Positions 26,362-38,516 are shown, counted from the first letter of the stretch. The stretch is 64,000 bases of DNA from Flavobacterium crassostreae (GCF_001831475.1 NZ_CP017688.1:1922001-1986000), one strand, 5' to 3'. The notes: generated from the sequence alone by a model not told the origin. Translations and numbers: made by a program.

Positions 26362-27219
26362 ATGATTAGTCAACAACAATTGGAGCAAGAATTACAACTA
26401 TTAATTGCAAATGCCATACGCGAAGATGTAGGAGATGGAGACCATAGTTCTTTAGCCTGCATTCCGGCTACAGCACAAGGAAAAGCCAAGCTTTTAGTCA
26501 AAGACAATGGCATTATAGCTGGAGTAGCTTTTGCCAAAATGATTTTTGACTATGTGGATCCAAGTTTGGTTCTCGAAACGTTTATTGCAGATGGTAGCCC
26601 AGTGAAGCATGGCGATGTTGTTTTTCATGTATCGGGTAGTTCGCAATCTATTTTAAAAGCAGAACGCATGGTTTTAAACTCCATGCAACGCATGTCTGCC
26701 ATTGCCACCAAAACCAATAGTTATGTAAAATTGCTAGAAGGAACCCAAACCAAAATATTGGACACACGCAAAACAACACCAGGTTTTAGAGTTGCCGAAA
26801 AATGGGCCGTAAAAATAGGCGGAGGCGAAAACCACCGTTTTGCACTCTATGATATGGTGATGCTCAAAGACAACCATATTGATTTTGCCGGAGGTATTGG
26901 CTTGGCTATAGCCAAAACAAAAGCCTATCTTAAAGACACGAACAAAGACTTGAAAATTATAGTTGAAGCCAGAGACCTAGACGAAGTAAAACAAATACTT
27001 CAAGCAGGAGGCGTGTACCGCATTTTGTTAGACAACTTTGATTACCAAACGACCAAACAAGCCGTCCAATTAATAGCAAATCAATGCCTAACAGAATCTT
27101 CTGGAAACATCAATGAAGATACCCTACGCCATTATGCAGACTGTGGCGTTAATTACATTTCGTCCGGAGCCTTAACACACTCTATCTACAATATGGATCT
27201 GAGTTTAAAGGCCATATAA
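26362..27219 (+). CDS. nadC: Nicotinate-nucleotide pyrophosphorylase (carboxylating)
   Basis: Quinolinate phosphoribosyltransferase of de novo NAD synthesis. 285 aa from the ATG at 26362 (MISQQQLEQE); the frame extends three codons upstream only through a TTG. Family motifs are IREDVGDGDHSS near the N-terminus, LNSMQRMSAIAT, the phosphoribosyl-binding LDTRKTTPGFRVAEKWAV, KIGGGENHR and MLKDNHI, and at the end YISSGALTHS. nadA and nadB are not in the window. It is followed by yihY on the same strand. Confidence 0.97.
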   Translation: MISQQQLEQELQLLIANAIREDVGDGDHSSLACIPATAQGKAKLLVKDNGIIAGVAFAKMIFDYVDPSLVLETFIADGSPVKHGDVVFHVSGSSQSILKAERMVLNSMQRMSAIATKTNSYVKLLEGTQTKILDTRKTTPGFRVAEKWAVKIGGGENHRFALYDMVMLKDNHIDFAGGIGLAIAKTKAYLKDTNKDLKIIVEARDLDEVKQILQAGGVYRILLDNFDYQTTKQAVQLIANQCLTESSGNINEDTLRHYADCGVNYISSGALTHSIYNMDLSLKAI

Positions 27220-27369
27220 ACTATTTGGCAAGGTTTTGGTTGCATAAATTCTGGTATTCCAAATTTGGATATAGGTAATTTGTGACACCAACTTATTTTT
27301 TTAATTTTTATAAAAAAAAACATAAAGTCCCTTTTTTGCAGCCGCAATTCAAACCAAAACGTATCGTTG

Positions 27370-28302
27370 ATGTCTACAGAAATTGAACAAAAAATAGATA
27401 AAATACCCGTATTGAGGAATATTATCTCTGCTCTAAAAAAAATAAAACTTCCTTGGCTAGAAGGACTAACCCTCTATGATTTATTAGAATTGTATGGTCT
27501 AGGCATTGCCGAAGGAGCCTTGTCCAATAGAGCAGGAGCAATTGCTTTTAGTTTTTTTATGGCATTATTTCCTTTTGCATTATTTATTTTAAATTTAATT
27601 CCGTATATTCCCATAGAAGGATTTCAGGATGATTTTTTAAAATTTGTAGAAAACGGCGTACCTCCCAATACCTTTTATGCCATATCCAACATTGTAAATG
27701 ATATTTTGCATAACAGCCATTCGGGATTGTTATCTTGGGGTTTTTTGCTATCTATTTTTTTGATGGCAAACGGATTGAATGCCATTTTGGGAGGCTTTGA
27801 AAACTCCAGACATATAGTAGCAAAAAGAGGTTTTTTGAGACAATATTTAGTAGCCCTAGGCATCTCGGTACTACTATCTATATTATTAATTGTGACCGTT
27901 GCAACCATTGTAGTATTTGAAATTTTTATACAAAAATTAACCGCAAGAGAGTTTCTAAGCGAAAAAATACCCTTAATGGTATTGGGGCGTTACCTGTTTT
28001 TGATCGTAATGATACTGGTTACTACCTCTATACTATTTAAATTTGGAACCAAACAAGTCAGGCGTAGGTCTTTTATTTCAATAGGCTCTGTTTTTACCAC
28101 CCTATTTACGATCATAACGTCCTATTTTTTTGGAATATGGGTCGTCCGATTTTCAAAATACAATGAGCTATACGGTTCTATTGGAACCCTACTAATAGTC
28201 ATGTTTTACATCTGGATCAATTGCATGATTCTTTTACTGGGATTTGAACTTAATTTGGCTATAAATCAATTAAAAAACAAAAAGATAACCCGCTTAAAAT
28301 AA
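27370..28302 (+). CDS. YihY/BrkB family inner-membrane protein
   Basis: 310-aa protein with about six hydrophobic helices, of the YihY (BrkB) family once misnamed ribonuclease BN. The start is the ATG at 27370; a TTG precedes it. Family features are the GIAEGALSNRAGAIAFSFFMALFPFALF block (about 50-78), FLMANGLNAILGGFE and the C-terminal YNELYGSIGTLLIVMFYIWINCMILLLGFELN. The biological role of the family is unsettled. It lies between nadC and a dispersed repeat, on the plus strand. Confidence 0.93.
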   Translation: MSTEIEQKIDKIPVLRNIISALKKIKLPWLEGLTLYDLLELYGLGIAEGALSNRAGAIAFSFFMALFPFALFILNLIPYIPIEGFQDDFLKFVENGVPPNTFYAISNIVNDILHNSHSGLLSWGFLLSIFLMANGLNAILGGFENSRHIVAKRGFLRQYLVALGISVLLSILLIVTVATIVVFEIFIQKLTAREFLSEKIPLMVLGRYLFLIVMILVTTSILFKFGTKQVRRRSFISIGSVFTTLFTIITSYFFGIWVVRFSKYNELYGSIGTLLIVMFYIWINCMILLLGFELNLAINQLKNKKITRLK

Positions 28303-28341
28303 GAATAATAACTAATTTTATAGTAAGTTTGATAAAAATCA

Positions 28342-28410
28342 GGAGCTAATTCCTGCTGTACGCTGTATCCACGCCCCAAAAAGCGTGGGATGCCGCTTCC
28401 ATCAGGGCTA
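28342..28410 (+). repeat. Dispersed hairpin repeat, copy 3
   Basis: GGAGCTAATTCCTGCTGTACGC, a small central hairpin CCACGC/GCGTGG, then GATGCCGCTTCCATCAGGGCTA. It is the shortest copy. It ends 13 bp before the DUF2147 start codon, so it forms the 5' leader of that gene. Confidence 0.85.
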
Positions 28411-28423
28411 AAAAAACCACATT

Positions 28424-28849
28424 ATGAAAAAACGAATCACCACCCTTGTTTTAGTATTTGTAACCACGATTTTCTATTCTCAAGAAGTAATCGGAAAATG
28501 GAAAACAATAGACGACCAAACCGGAAAAGCAAAATCCATAGTAGAGATTTATGAAAAATCAGGTAAAATTTACGGAAAAGTAGTAGAAATACTAGATGCC
28601 TCCCACGCCAAAGATTTATGCCAAAATTGCCCAGGAGAAGATGCTAAAAAACCAATCTTGGGATTAAATGTAATCAAAGGTCTGTCCAAAGATGGCACAG
28701 AATACAACTCCGGAGAAATCATAGATCCCAAAACGGGCAAAATATACAAATGTTTGATAGAATTAGAACAAAAAGACAAGCTAAAAGTACGTGGTTATAT
28801 AGGCTTTGCTCTAATGGGAAGAACACAGTATTGGTATCGGGTCAAATAA
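28424..28849 (+). CDS. DUF2147 domain protein, secreted
   Basis: 141-aa exported protein. The signal peptide is MKKRITTLVLVFVTTIFYSQ, with cleavage after SQ likely. The mature domain (GKWKTIDDQTGKAKSIVEIYEKSGKIYGKVVEI) is the DUF2147 fold, a small lipocalin-like barrel with the terminal GYIGFALMGRTQYWYRV. A Cys pair (DLCQNCPGE) may form a disulfide. Periplasmic location is predicted and function unknown. The 5' leader is a copy of the dispersed repeat. priA starts 58 bp downstream. Confidence 0.87.
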   Translation: MKKRITTLVLVFVTTIFYSQEVIGKWKTIDDQTGKAKSIVEIYEKSGKIYGKVVEILDASHAKDLCQNCPGEDAKKPILGLNVIKGLSKDGTEYNSGEIIDPKTGKIYKCLIELEQKDKLKVRGYIGFALMGRTQYWYRVK

Positions 28850-28907
28850 ACCAGTATTTTTGTAACCCAATAAACCAGTATTCTAACCCCAATAGTATCC
28901 CCAATAA

Positions 28908-31361
28908 ATGCATTTTTTTGTAGAAGTAATACTGCCGCTCTCTCTTGCTAAAACCTTTACCTATAGCGTTTCGGAGGCAGAGTATCATTTTATCCAACAA
29001 GGGATGCGTATCTCGGTCCCTTTTGGTAAAACCAAAATATATACCGCACTGGCTGTTGCAACACACCAAAATAGCCCCACGTTATATGATGCCAAAGAAA
29101 TCCACGAAATACTGGATCATACTCCTATTGTAACCCCAATTCAAATAACACATTGGCAATGGATTGCAAGTTATTATATGTGTGCCATTGGAGATGTCTA
29201 TCGGGGCGCCATGCCTAGTGGATTGCTGTTGGAGAGCGAGACAATTATTTCTAAAAAAACCACTAGCAGTACCGATACAAGCACCTTGTCCGACGAAGAA
29301 TTTTTGATCTATGAAGCCCTAGAACTACAATCTTCATTAAAAGTGCAGGATATTATTGCAATACTGAACAAAAAAAACATATTTCCAACCATTCAAAAAT
29401 TACTAGACAAAAACATAATAAGCCTTCAAGAAGAAACCCAAGAAACCTACAAGCCCAAATTAGTACGTTACATAAGGTTGCACCCACAATATAACTCGGA
29501 TCAAGGATTAAGTGCGCTTTTGGAAGTTTTAAAAAAGGCAAACAAACAAAAGGAACTGGTTTTGAATTATTTTCAGTTGCAGGCATCCTACAAAAAACCC
29601 ATTTCGGTCAAAAAATTAATCGAAACAGCGCAATCCTCTTCGGCAGTTGTCAAAACACTGATTGACAAAGCAGTTTTTGAAGACTATCTAATCCAAGAAG
29701 ATAGAGTAGATTTTAGTAAAAACCTAACCCAGAAAGACTTGGTTTTGAGCCCAGCCCAACAAAAGGGATTGGAAGAAATAAAAACAGAATTTGCTCAAAA
29801 AGAAGTCTGTTTATTGCACGGAGTTACCGCAAGTGGCAAGACAGAAGTGTATATTCAACTCATAGAAGAATATCTTGCAATGCATAAACAAGTGCTTTTT
29901 TTGTTGCCAGAAATAGCCTTAACTACCCAGCTAGTATCTCGACTTAGTGCTTATTTTGGCAATAGAATAGCAGTTTTTCATTCCAAATACAACAACAACG
30001 AGCGTGTTGAAGTCTGGAGGAACGTTTTACAAAATTCAGACAAAGCCCAGATTGTTATTGGTGCTAGATCTGCATTGTTTTTGCCGTTTTCCAATTTGGG
30101 ATTTATAATTGTAGATGAAGAGCACGAGCAAACCTTTAAACAAACGGATCCAGCACCACGTTATCATGCCCGAGATACCGCCATTGTGCTTGCAAATTTT
30201 CATAAAGCAAAAGTACTATTGGGATCAGCCACCCCCAGTATCGAAACCTATTTTAATGCCACTACGACTAAGTTTGGATTAGTAGAAATCAAAGAGCGTT
30301 ATGGTAAGGTTAGTATGCCAGAAATTGCCTTGGTGGATCTTAAAGATAAGTATTTTAGAAAAAAAATGACAGGGCATTTTAGTGATACCTTAATAGAGGC
30401 TATTACTGCTGCTACAACACTAGGTGAACAAGTGATTTTATTTCAAAACAGGAGAGGATACGCTCCTTTATTAGAGTGCATGACCTGTGGACACGTGCCC
30501 CAATGCCAACAATGTGATGTCAGCCTAACGTATCACAAACATAAAAATCAGTTGCGCTGCCATTATTGTGGCTATGCAATAGCCAAACCGACCCATTGCC
30601 ATGCTTGTTCTAGTATAGAATTAACCACCAAAGGTTTTGGAACCGAGCAAATACAACAAGAGTTGGAACAACTTTTTCCGGATAGCAAAACCGGAAGGAT
30701 GGATCAAGATACTACACGAGGTAAATTTGGTTTTGAAAAAATTATAAACAGTTTTAAAAATAAAGAAATAGACATTCTGGTAGGCACACAAATGTTGGCC
30801 AAAGGATTGGATTTTGACAACGTGAGTTTGGTAGGGATAATGAACGCCGATAATATGCTGTATCATCCTGATTTTAGAGCCTTTGAGAGGAGTTTTCAGA
30901 TGATGACACAGGTTTCTGGCAGATCCGGAAGATCCCAAAAACAAGGTAAAGTAATCATCCAGACCTATAATCCAGACCACAATACGATACAGCAAGTCAC
31001 GGTTAATAATTATGCCGGAATGTATAAAGAACAATTGTATGATAGACAAATCTATAAATACCCGCCTTATTTTAGAATTATTAAAATAACCTTAAAGCAT
31101 CGGGATTACGAAAAATTAAAACAAGGAGCAATGTGGTTGTATCAAGTAATGCATACCAATCTGAATATACCTGTTTTGGGTCCAGAAGAACCAGGAATTA
31201 ATAGAATTAGAAACGAATACATCCGTACCATAATTGTAAAAATACCGCAGAGTTCTTCTCTAGGAGGAGTAAAAAAAATAATGCAAAAAATGTTGCAAAG
31301 TTTTGACGCTGTTGCGCCATACCGAGCTATAAAAGTGAGTGTAAACGTAGATTTTTATTAA
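28908..31361 (+). CDS. priA: Primosomal replication helicase PriA
   Basis: Superfamily 2 helicase that reloads the replisome at stalled or collapsed forks. 817 aa, somewhat longer than E. coli PriA (732). The N-terminal DNA-binding domain (1-110) is followed by a helicase core with Walker A GVTASGKTE (305-313) and DEEH box IIVDEEHEQTF. The zinc-binding insertion with four CxxC-type pairs (MTCGHVPQCQQC; CHYCGYAIAK; THCHAC) lies at about 525-565. It ends with the conserved GPEEPGINRIRNEYI region. The stop overlaps the end of the convergent LytTR gene by 4 bp. Confidence 0.98.
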   Translation: MHFFVEVILPLSLAKTFTYSVSEAEYHFIQQGMRISVPFGKTKIYTALAVATHQNSPTLYDAKEIHEILDHTPIVTPIQITHWQWIASYYMCAIGDVYRGAMPSGLLLESETIISKKTTSSTDTSTLSDEEFLIYEALELQSSLKVQDIIAILNKKNIFPTIQKLLDKNIISLQEETQETYKPKLVRYIRLHPQYNSDQGLSALLEVLKKANKQKELVLNYFQLQASYKKPISVKKLIETAQSSSAVVKTLIDKAVFEDYLIQEDRVDFSKNLTQKDLVLSPAQQKGLEEIKTEFAQKEVCLLHGVTASGKTEVYIQLIEEYLAMHKQVLFLLPEIALTTQLVSRLSAYFGNRIAVFHSKYNNNERVEVWRNVLQNSDKAQIVIGARSALFLPFSNLGFIIVDEEHEQTFKQTDPAPRYHARDTAIVLANFHKAKVLLGSATPSIETYFNATTTKFGLVEIKERYGKVSMPEIALVDLKDKYFRKKMTGHFSDTLIEAITAATTLGEQVILFQNRRGYAPLLECMTCGHVPQCQQCDVSLTYHKHKNQLRCHYCGYAIAKPTHCHACSSIELTTKGFGTEQIQQELEQLFPDSKTGRMDQDTTRGKFGFEKIINSFKNKEIDILVGTQMLAKGLDFDNVSLVGIMNADNMLYHPDFRAFERSFQMMTQVSGRSGRSQKQGKVIIQTYNPDHNTIQQVTVNNYAGMYKEQLYDRQIYKYPPYFRIIKITLKHRDYEKLKQGAMWLYQVMHTNLNIPVLGPEEPGINRIRNEYIRTIIVKIPQSSSLGGVKKIMQKMLQSFDAVAPYRAIKVSVNVDFY

Positions 31362-32053
31362 TCCAAAGACAGGGCTTTTACCAAATCTTCTTTTTTATTT
31401 CGGCTCAAAGGGATTTTAGTGGCTCCAATTTCGGCAAATTTACTATTAAAGCGTTCTATTTTATCAATATTTATAATATAGGATTTATGAACCCGTACAA
31501 ATTTCTTTTTAGACAAATCATTTTCAAAAGCTTTCATGGTAGAGAGCACTAAATTGCTGTCGTCTTCTGTAACCACTCTAACATAATCTCCAAAGGCTTC
31601 AATCCACTTTATTTTTGCCGTAAATATTTTAAGTTTTTTGAGATTGCTTTTTATAAAAATATGTTCTCCCTCGTCCTCTTTGGTGTCTGTTTTGAGTAGA
31701 TACAAATCGATAGCTCTTTTGACTGAGGCATTAAAACGATCTAGCACAATTGGTTTTTGAAGGTAGTCTGTAGCGTCATAATCAAAGGCTTTCATGGCAT
31801 ATTCTGCCTTCGAAGTAACAAATATAATTTGTGGCTTTATTTTTAAACCATCTAAAAAAACAAACCCATTGATCACAGGCATTTCAATATCCAAAAATAT
31901 TAAATCTACGTCGTTGGTGGTCAGGCAACTCTTTGCTTCAATAGCATTAGAGAAATTACCTACTAAGTGTAAATTAGTATGATTCGTAACTAACTTTGCT
32001 ATGAGCATTCTTTGTATAGAACTATCATCTACAACAACACAATTTAGTTTCAT
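31358..32053 (-). CDS. LytTR family response regulator
   Basis: 231-aa response regulator. The receiver domain (1-120) has the acidic pair DD at 9-10, phospho-acceptor Asp55 in IFLDIEMPVINGF, a conserved Thr/Ser FVTSKAEYA and Lys in YLQKPI. The C-terminal LytTR DNA-binding domain (about 130-231) has FIKSNLKKLKI, IEAFGDYVRVVT and FVRVHKSYIINIDKIERF. The start is the ATG at 32053; the TTG at 32062 is rejected. No partner histidine kinase lies next to it. The 3' end overlaps the end of priA by 4 bp. Confidence 0.93.
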   Translation of the reverse strand: MKLNCVVVDDSSIQRMLIAKLVTNHTNLHLVGNFSNAIEAKSCLTTNDVDLIFLDIEMPVINGFVFLDGLKIKPQIIFVTSKAEYAMKAFDYDATDYLQKPIVLDRFNASVKRAIDLYLLKTDTKEDEGEHIFIKSNLKKLKIFTAKIKWIEAFGDYVRVVTEDDSNLVLSTMKAFENDLSKKKFVRVHKSYIINIDKIERFNSKFAEIGATKIPLSRNKKEDLVKALSLD

Positions 32054-32157
32054 AAAAGGCAATTATTTTTTAGTTGCGTAAATTTATATTAATTTTTTAA
32101 AACCCTAGTATTTATTAGCGTGTTTTTTGCTTTTAAACGATTATTGTCAAAAAAAAC

Positions 32158-32187
32158 TTGTTTGATAGAAAAAAAACCCTACTTTTG
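32158..32187 (+). promoter_or_regulatory. Promoter of rpsF-rpsR-rplI
   Basis: TTG (32158-32160), a 19-nt spacer and TACTTTTG (32180-32187), followed by CACCC as is common in highly expressed flavobacterial genes. The start is predicted near 32194, giving a leader of about 23 nt. Confidence 0.85.
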
Positions 32188-32216
32188 CACCCAAATTAAC
32201 AATAAAATAAATTTTT

Positions 32217-32558
32217 ATGAATCATTATGAAACTGTTTTCATTTTAAATCCCGTTTTATCTGACGTTCAGGTAAAGGAAACAGTAAGCAAATTTGAAGAT
32301 TTTCTTACTAGTAGAGGTGCTACTTTTGTATCTAAAGAGGACTGGGGTCTTAAAAAAATGGCTTACGAAATCCAAAACAAAAAATCTGGATTTTACCATT
32401 TGTTTGAATATAACGTATCGGGAGAGGTTTTGATCGCTTTTGAAACTGAATTCAGACGTGACGAAAGAATTATGCGTTTTTTAACCGTAAGTCTTGACAA
32501 ACATGCTATCTCTTGGGCTGAAAGAAGAAGAGCAAAACTTAAATCTCAAAAAGCTTAA
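32217..32558 (+). CDS. rpsF: 30S ribosomal protein S6
   Basis: Small-subunit ribosomal protein that binds with S18 at the platform. The 113-aa protein opens [16 protein letters not shown] and has [24 protein letters not shown] and the conserved [12 protein letters not shown] segment. First gene of the rpsF-rpsR-rplI operon, with a clear promoter 30-60 bp upstream. The leader (about 23 nt) is too short to hold the S6:S18-binding regulatory RNA known in some phyla. Confidence 0.98.
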   Translation: MNHYETVFILNPVLSDVQVKETVSKFEDFLTSRGATFVSKEDWGLKKMAYEIQNKKSGFYHLFEYNVSGEVLIAFETEFRRDERIMRFLTVSLDKHAISWAERRRAKLKSQKA

Positions 32559-32563
32559 TTATT

Positions 32564-32860
32564 ATGGCAACATTACAACAATCTGCTTCAGGAAAAAAAG
32601 ACGGGGATATCAGATATCTTACGCCTTTGAACATAGAAACGAACAAACAAAAGAAATACTGTCGTTTCAAAAAATCAGGTATCAAATATATTGATTATAA
32701 AGATGCTGATTTCTTATTGAAATTTGTTAATGAGCAAGGAAAAATTCTTCCTCGTCGTTTAACAGGAACTTCATTAAAATACCAAAGAAAAGTGTCTGTA
32801 GCTGTTAAGCGTGCACGTCACTTAGCTTTAATGCCATACGTGGCCGATTTATTAAAATAA
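32564..32860 (+). CDS. rpsR: 30S ribosomal protein S18
   Basis: 98-aa ribosomal protein, with a Bacteroidota-type N-terminal extension before the core [26 protein letters not shown] and the C-terminal [33 protein letters not shown]. It starts 5 bp after rpsF. The downstream gap to rplI holds a palindromic hairpin (32872-32905). Confidence 0.98.
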   Translation: MATLQQSASGKKDGDIRYLTPLNIETNKQKKYCRFKKSGIKYIDYKDADFLLKFVNEQGKILPRRLTGTSLKYQRKVSVAVKRARHLALMPYVADLLK

Positions 32861-32871
32861 TATTAAAAATA

Positions 32872-32905
32872 AAGTTGTTGTTCCGATAGCTATCGGGACT
32901 AACTT
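32872..32905 (+). repeat. Palindromic hairpin CCGATAGCTATCGG in the rpsR-rplI gap
   Basis: A 14-nt perfect palindrome (32883-32896), extended by outer arms AAGTT (32872-32876) and AACTT (32901-32905). This palindrome is a recurring short motif of flavobacterial genomes by memory; only one copy is visible here. There is no T-run, so it is probably not a full terminator, but it may lower or time rplI expression. Confidence 0.55.
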
Positions 32906-32926
32906 CTATAATACAAGGACAACAAC

Positions 32927-33364
32927 ATGGAATTGATTTTAAAACAAGACGTTCAAAATTTAGGATTTAAAGATGACGTAGTAACTGTAAAAAACGGATA
33001 CGGTCGTAATTATTTAATCCCACAAGGATTTGCTCAATTAGCTACCTCTTCTGCAAAGAAAGTATTGGCTGAAAACCTAAAGCAAAGAGCACACAAAGAG
33101 GCAAAAGTAGTTGCTGATGCGCAAGCAATAGCAGAAAACTTAAAAGCTATCGAAATTAAAATTACAGCAAAAGCAGGTGGTGAAAAATTATTTGGTTCTA
33201 TTACCAATATTGATTTAGCAGATGCTTTAGCAAAAGGTGGTCAAGTAATTGACAGAAAATTCATCACTAGCGGTATCGTTAAACGTACTGGTAAATACAC
33301 AGCAAGTGTTCGTTTACACAGAGATGTAATTGTAGAATTACCTTATGAAATTGTTGCAGAATAA
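32927..33364 (+). CDS. rplI: 50S ribosomal protein L9
   Basis: 145-aa large-subunit protein. The N-terminal domain has MELILKQDVQNLGFKDDVVTVKNGYGRNYLIPQGFA, the family signature, followed by a long connecting helix rich in Lys/Ala (about 42-75) and a C-terminal domain ending ELPYEIVAE. Third gene of the rpsF operon, 66 bp after rpsR, followed by an intrinsic terminator. Confidence 0.98.
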   Translation: MELILKQDVQNLGFKDDVVTVKNGYGRNYLIPQGFAQLATSSAKKVLAENLKQRAHKEAKVVADAQAIAENLKAIEIKITAKAGGEKLFGSITNIDLADALAKGGQVIDRKFITSGIVKRTGKYTASVRLHRDVIVELPYEIVAE

Positions 33365-33401
33365 TATCAAAAAGATAATTTTTTGTTATTCAAATATTAA
33401 A

Positions 33402-33430
33402 AATCACTCCTAGGAGTGGTTTTTTTTTTA
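33402..33430 (+). terminator. Intrinsic terminator after rplI
   Basis: ATCACTCC-TA-GGAGTGGT stem with almost no loop in the linear drawing (the TA and closing bases open out), followed by a long T-run. It marks the end of the ribosomal operon. Confidence 0.85.
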
Positions 33431-33452
33431 CCTACTTTTTAATAATAAGAAT

Positions 33453-33926
33453 ATGAAATACACCCGATTAACCAAAGAACAATTTGAGGAATTAACGCAA
33501 GAGTTTACCAATTTTTTAGCCACACAAGCCATTGATAAAGCCGAATGGGACAAAATTAAAACCGAAAAACCAGAAGTAGCAGAACAAGAGTTGGATGTTT
33601 TTTCGGATTTAATTTGGGAAGGAGTACTTACCAGGGCAGAATATCTAGAACATTTTTCAAAAAACCATATATTTTTATTTCAAAGTTACGATACCCATGT
33701 ACAATCTATCGTCTTGAAATCCTTAGTTCCAGAGGTAGATTTTTTGACAAAAGAAGGCTTGCAATGGTTAAGTGACAATATGTTTACCGATACAATTGAA
33801 ATGAAAACCGGAAGAAAAGAATTTACAGAAGAGCGTAATAGTTCCTTATTTGCTTTAATACAACAAGGTGCTTTTTTGAGTGACGGAAAATTATACCAAC
33901 AAATTAATCAAATTATTGCCTCTTAA
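33453..33926 (+). CDS. DUF6495 family protein
   Basis: 157-aa acidic cytoplasmic protein, MKYTRLTKEQFEELTQEFTNFLA. A Bacteroidota-specific conserved family between rplI and ligA (assigned as DUF6495 from memory). It is all-helical by sequence character, with no signal peptide, membrane segment or metal-binding motif. The C-terminal MFTDTIEMKTGRKEFTEERNSSLFALIQQGAFLSDGKLY block looks most conserved. Function unknown. Followed by a hairpin terminator directly before ligA. Confidence 0.75.
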   Translation: MKYTRLTKEQFEELTQEFTNFLATQAIDKAEWDKIKTEKPEVAEQELDVFSDLIWEGVLTRAEYLEHFSKNHIFLFQSYDTHVQSIVLKSLVPEVDFLTKEGLQWLSDNMFTDTIEMKTGRKEFTEERNSSLFALIQQGAFLSDGKLYQQINQIIAS

Positions 33927-33948
33927 TTTTGGGACTATTAATTATTTA

Positions 33949-36676
<2,728 letters not shown>

Positions 36677-36685
<9 letters not shown>

Positions 36686-37588
36686 GATAGATTTTCCGTG
36701 AGTTTTTTTATTTCTATTAGAATCAAAATAAAAATCAATTCGGCCTAGATTAATGCCATAACAGCCCACTTGGTTGACCAAAACCTCTTTTCCAACAACA
36801 TTTTGGACCACGGTAGGTTTTTCCAAAAAAGTATGGGTATGACCTCCAATAATCAAGTCAATATCTTGAGTTAATTGCGCTAATTTTAGATCCGAAATTC
36901 TGGATTCGTCCCTTTGGTAGGCATACCCAAGATGAGACAAGCAAATAACCACATCACATTGTAGTTCTTTTTTTAAGAGCCGGCTCATCTCTTGACTAAT
37001 CTCTACAGGATCCTTATAAACGGTTTCCAAATACATTTTTTTATCCACCAACCCCTCCAGTTGAATACCAATACCAAAAATACCAACTTTTATTCCATTT
37101 TTATGAAATACCTTATAGGGCTTTATGATTCCATCTAGTAGTGTATTTTTAAAGTCATAATTAGCAGCCACAAAATCAAATTTTGCATGCGGCATTTGTG
37201 CATACAAACCATCCATTCCATTGTCAAAATCATGATTTCCAATAGTTGCCAAATCGTATTGCATCATGCTCATGAGCTTAAACTCCAATTCGCCACCATA
37301 ATAATTAAAGTAAGGAGTTCCCTGAAAAATATCTCCAGCATCCAGCAACAATACATTTGGATTTTCGCGTCTAATAGATGCAATCAAAGCCGCTCTTCTA
37401 GCCACACCTCCCATATTGGCATTTCGGGGATCCTCAGGCCCAAAAGGATCAATATGGCTGTGCACATCATTGGTATGCAAGATGGTCAATTGTTTGATAG
37501 CAACAGTATCAAAACTATTTAAAGACAACCCTAAGCCAAGCAATGCAGCACCACTACTAGTTTTTTCTATAAACTCTCTTCTTTTCAT
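36677..37588 (-). CDS. 5'-nucleotidase, N-terminal metallophosphatase half
   Basis: 303-aa calcineurin-like metallophosphoesterase, the catalytic half of an UshA-type 5'-nucleotidase. Metal-ligand motifs are HTNDVHSHI, DAGDIFQGTP, IGNHDFDNG, CLSHLGYA and GGHTHTF, all present. The N-terminus KRREFIEKTSSGAALLGLGL is a twin-arginine-type signal. The C-terminal substrate-binding half is a separate gene upstream (37719-38516). The 3' end overlaps the end of the YhhN-like gene by 9 bp. It is probably exported folded and acts in the periplasm on nucleotides. Confidence 0.9.
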
Positions 37589-37601
37589 TTTTAATTTATT
37601 T

Positions 37602-37689
37602 GGAGCTATTTCTTGCTATACGTTACAATCTTTTGGATGCCGTTAAAAAAAAACGGCATCCAAAAGGATTTTCACTACTATCAAGGCTA
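37602..37689 (+). repeat. Dispersed hairpin repeat, copy 4
   Basis: GGAGCTATTTCTTGCTATACG, then TTACAATC, a perfect 15-bp stem TTTTGGATGCCGTTA / AACGGCATCCAAAA, then GGATTTTCACTACTATCAAGGCTA. It lies between the two halves of the split 5'-nucleotidase. Confidence 0.9.
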
Positions 37690-37718
37690 TGGCTTTAGTT
37701 TAAAAAATTTTATTTACG

Positions 37719-38516
37719 TTATTCAACACTAATTCGTTGGTCTATATATCCAGTAATGGTATCGGTTTGTTTAAAATAATCCAACCATATATTTCTCAAT
37801 TTATAATTCAAATCATACGGTTTGGATCCTTTAGCAAAAAAAGTCATATTGTCTCCACCATTAGCTAAATAATCATTGGTAGCCACATAATACAACTGCT
37901 CTTTGTATAAAGGTTTTCCTTGTATCAAAATAGTTTCAGCAAGATTATCTTTAGTAATCCTAAAAGTAAGACCCGACAACGGATGCGCCTTTTTAGTAGC
38001 AATAAAATAAGCAATCAGGTCTAATATTTGATCTCCAGTTAAGGCAATTACTACCAGATTATTTTCAAAAGGCATAATTTCAAAAGCATTTCGGGCGGTT
38101 ACATTCCCTTTTGGCAAAATGGCCCGTATGCCACCACTATTGAGTAGACAAAGAGCAATTTCTTTTTGTTCTTTTTTCCAAAAAACAGCATTTCCGGCCT
38201 TTAAAACCACATCAGCCATCAGATTCCCTAGAGTAGATTGTAGGTTTGTTACTTTTTTGTCAAGAGTAACAGGGCAATAACTCAATACACTATCTAAATC
38301 CTTGTTAATGTGTTCTCTATAGGGTTTTATGTAGGCTTCAATAGCAGAACTAGAACCCTCTTGGGGCATTAAAGCAGTCTCTGGAGTTATTGCAATTTGT
38401 TTTCCCTCAATCTTGGTTAAGGCGCCAATTTTGTTCCCACAAGAAAGAATACCAAAAAATGTTAAGAATATAACAAAAAGTTTCAAAACCCTAATATACT
38501 TTTTTAGATTTACCAT
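37719..38516 (-). CDS. 5'-nucleotidase, C-terminal substrate-binding half (lipoprotein)
   Basis: 265-aa lipoprotein, lipobox GILSC (Cys26), carrying the C-terminal 5'-nucleotidase domain: NLMADVVLKAG, CLLNSGGIRAILPKGNVT, MPFENNLVVIALTG and YYVATNDYLANGGDNM. These recognise the base and sugar in UshA-type enzymes. The catalytic metallophosphatase half is in the next gene downstream, so the two products must meet in the periplasm to form one enzyme. The export routes differ: lipoprotein here, twin-arginine-like there. Confidence 0.9.
   Translation of the reverse strand: MVNLKKYIRVLKLFVIFLTFFGILSCGNKIGALTKIEGKQIAITPETALMPQEGSSSAIEAYIKPYREHINKDLDSVLSYCPVTLDKKVTNLQSTLGNLMADVVLKAGNAVFWKKEQKEIALCLLNSGGIRAILPKGNVTARNAFEIMPFENNLVVIALTGDQILDLIAYFIATKKAHPLSGLTFRITKDNLAETILIQGKPLYKEQLYYVATNDYLANGGDNMTFFAKGSKPYDLNYKLRNIWLDYFKQTDTITGYIDQRISVE

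Noticed and set aside
32188..32216. S6:S18 autoregulatory RNA in the rpsF leader
   Set aside because: The predicted leader is only about 23 nt, too short for the known structure.
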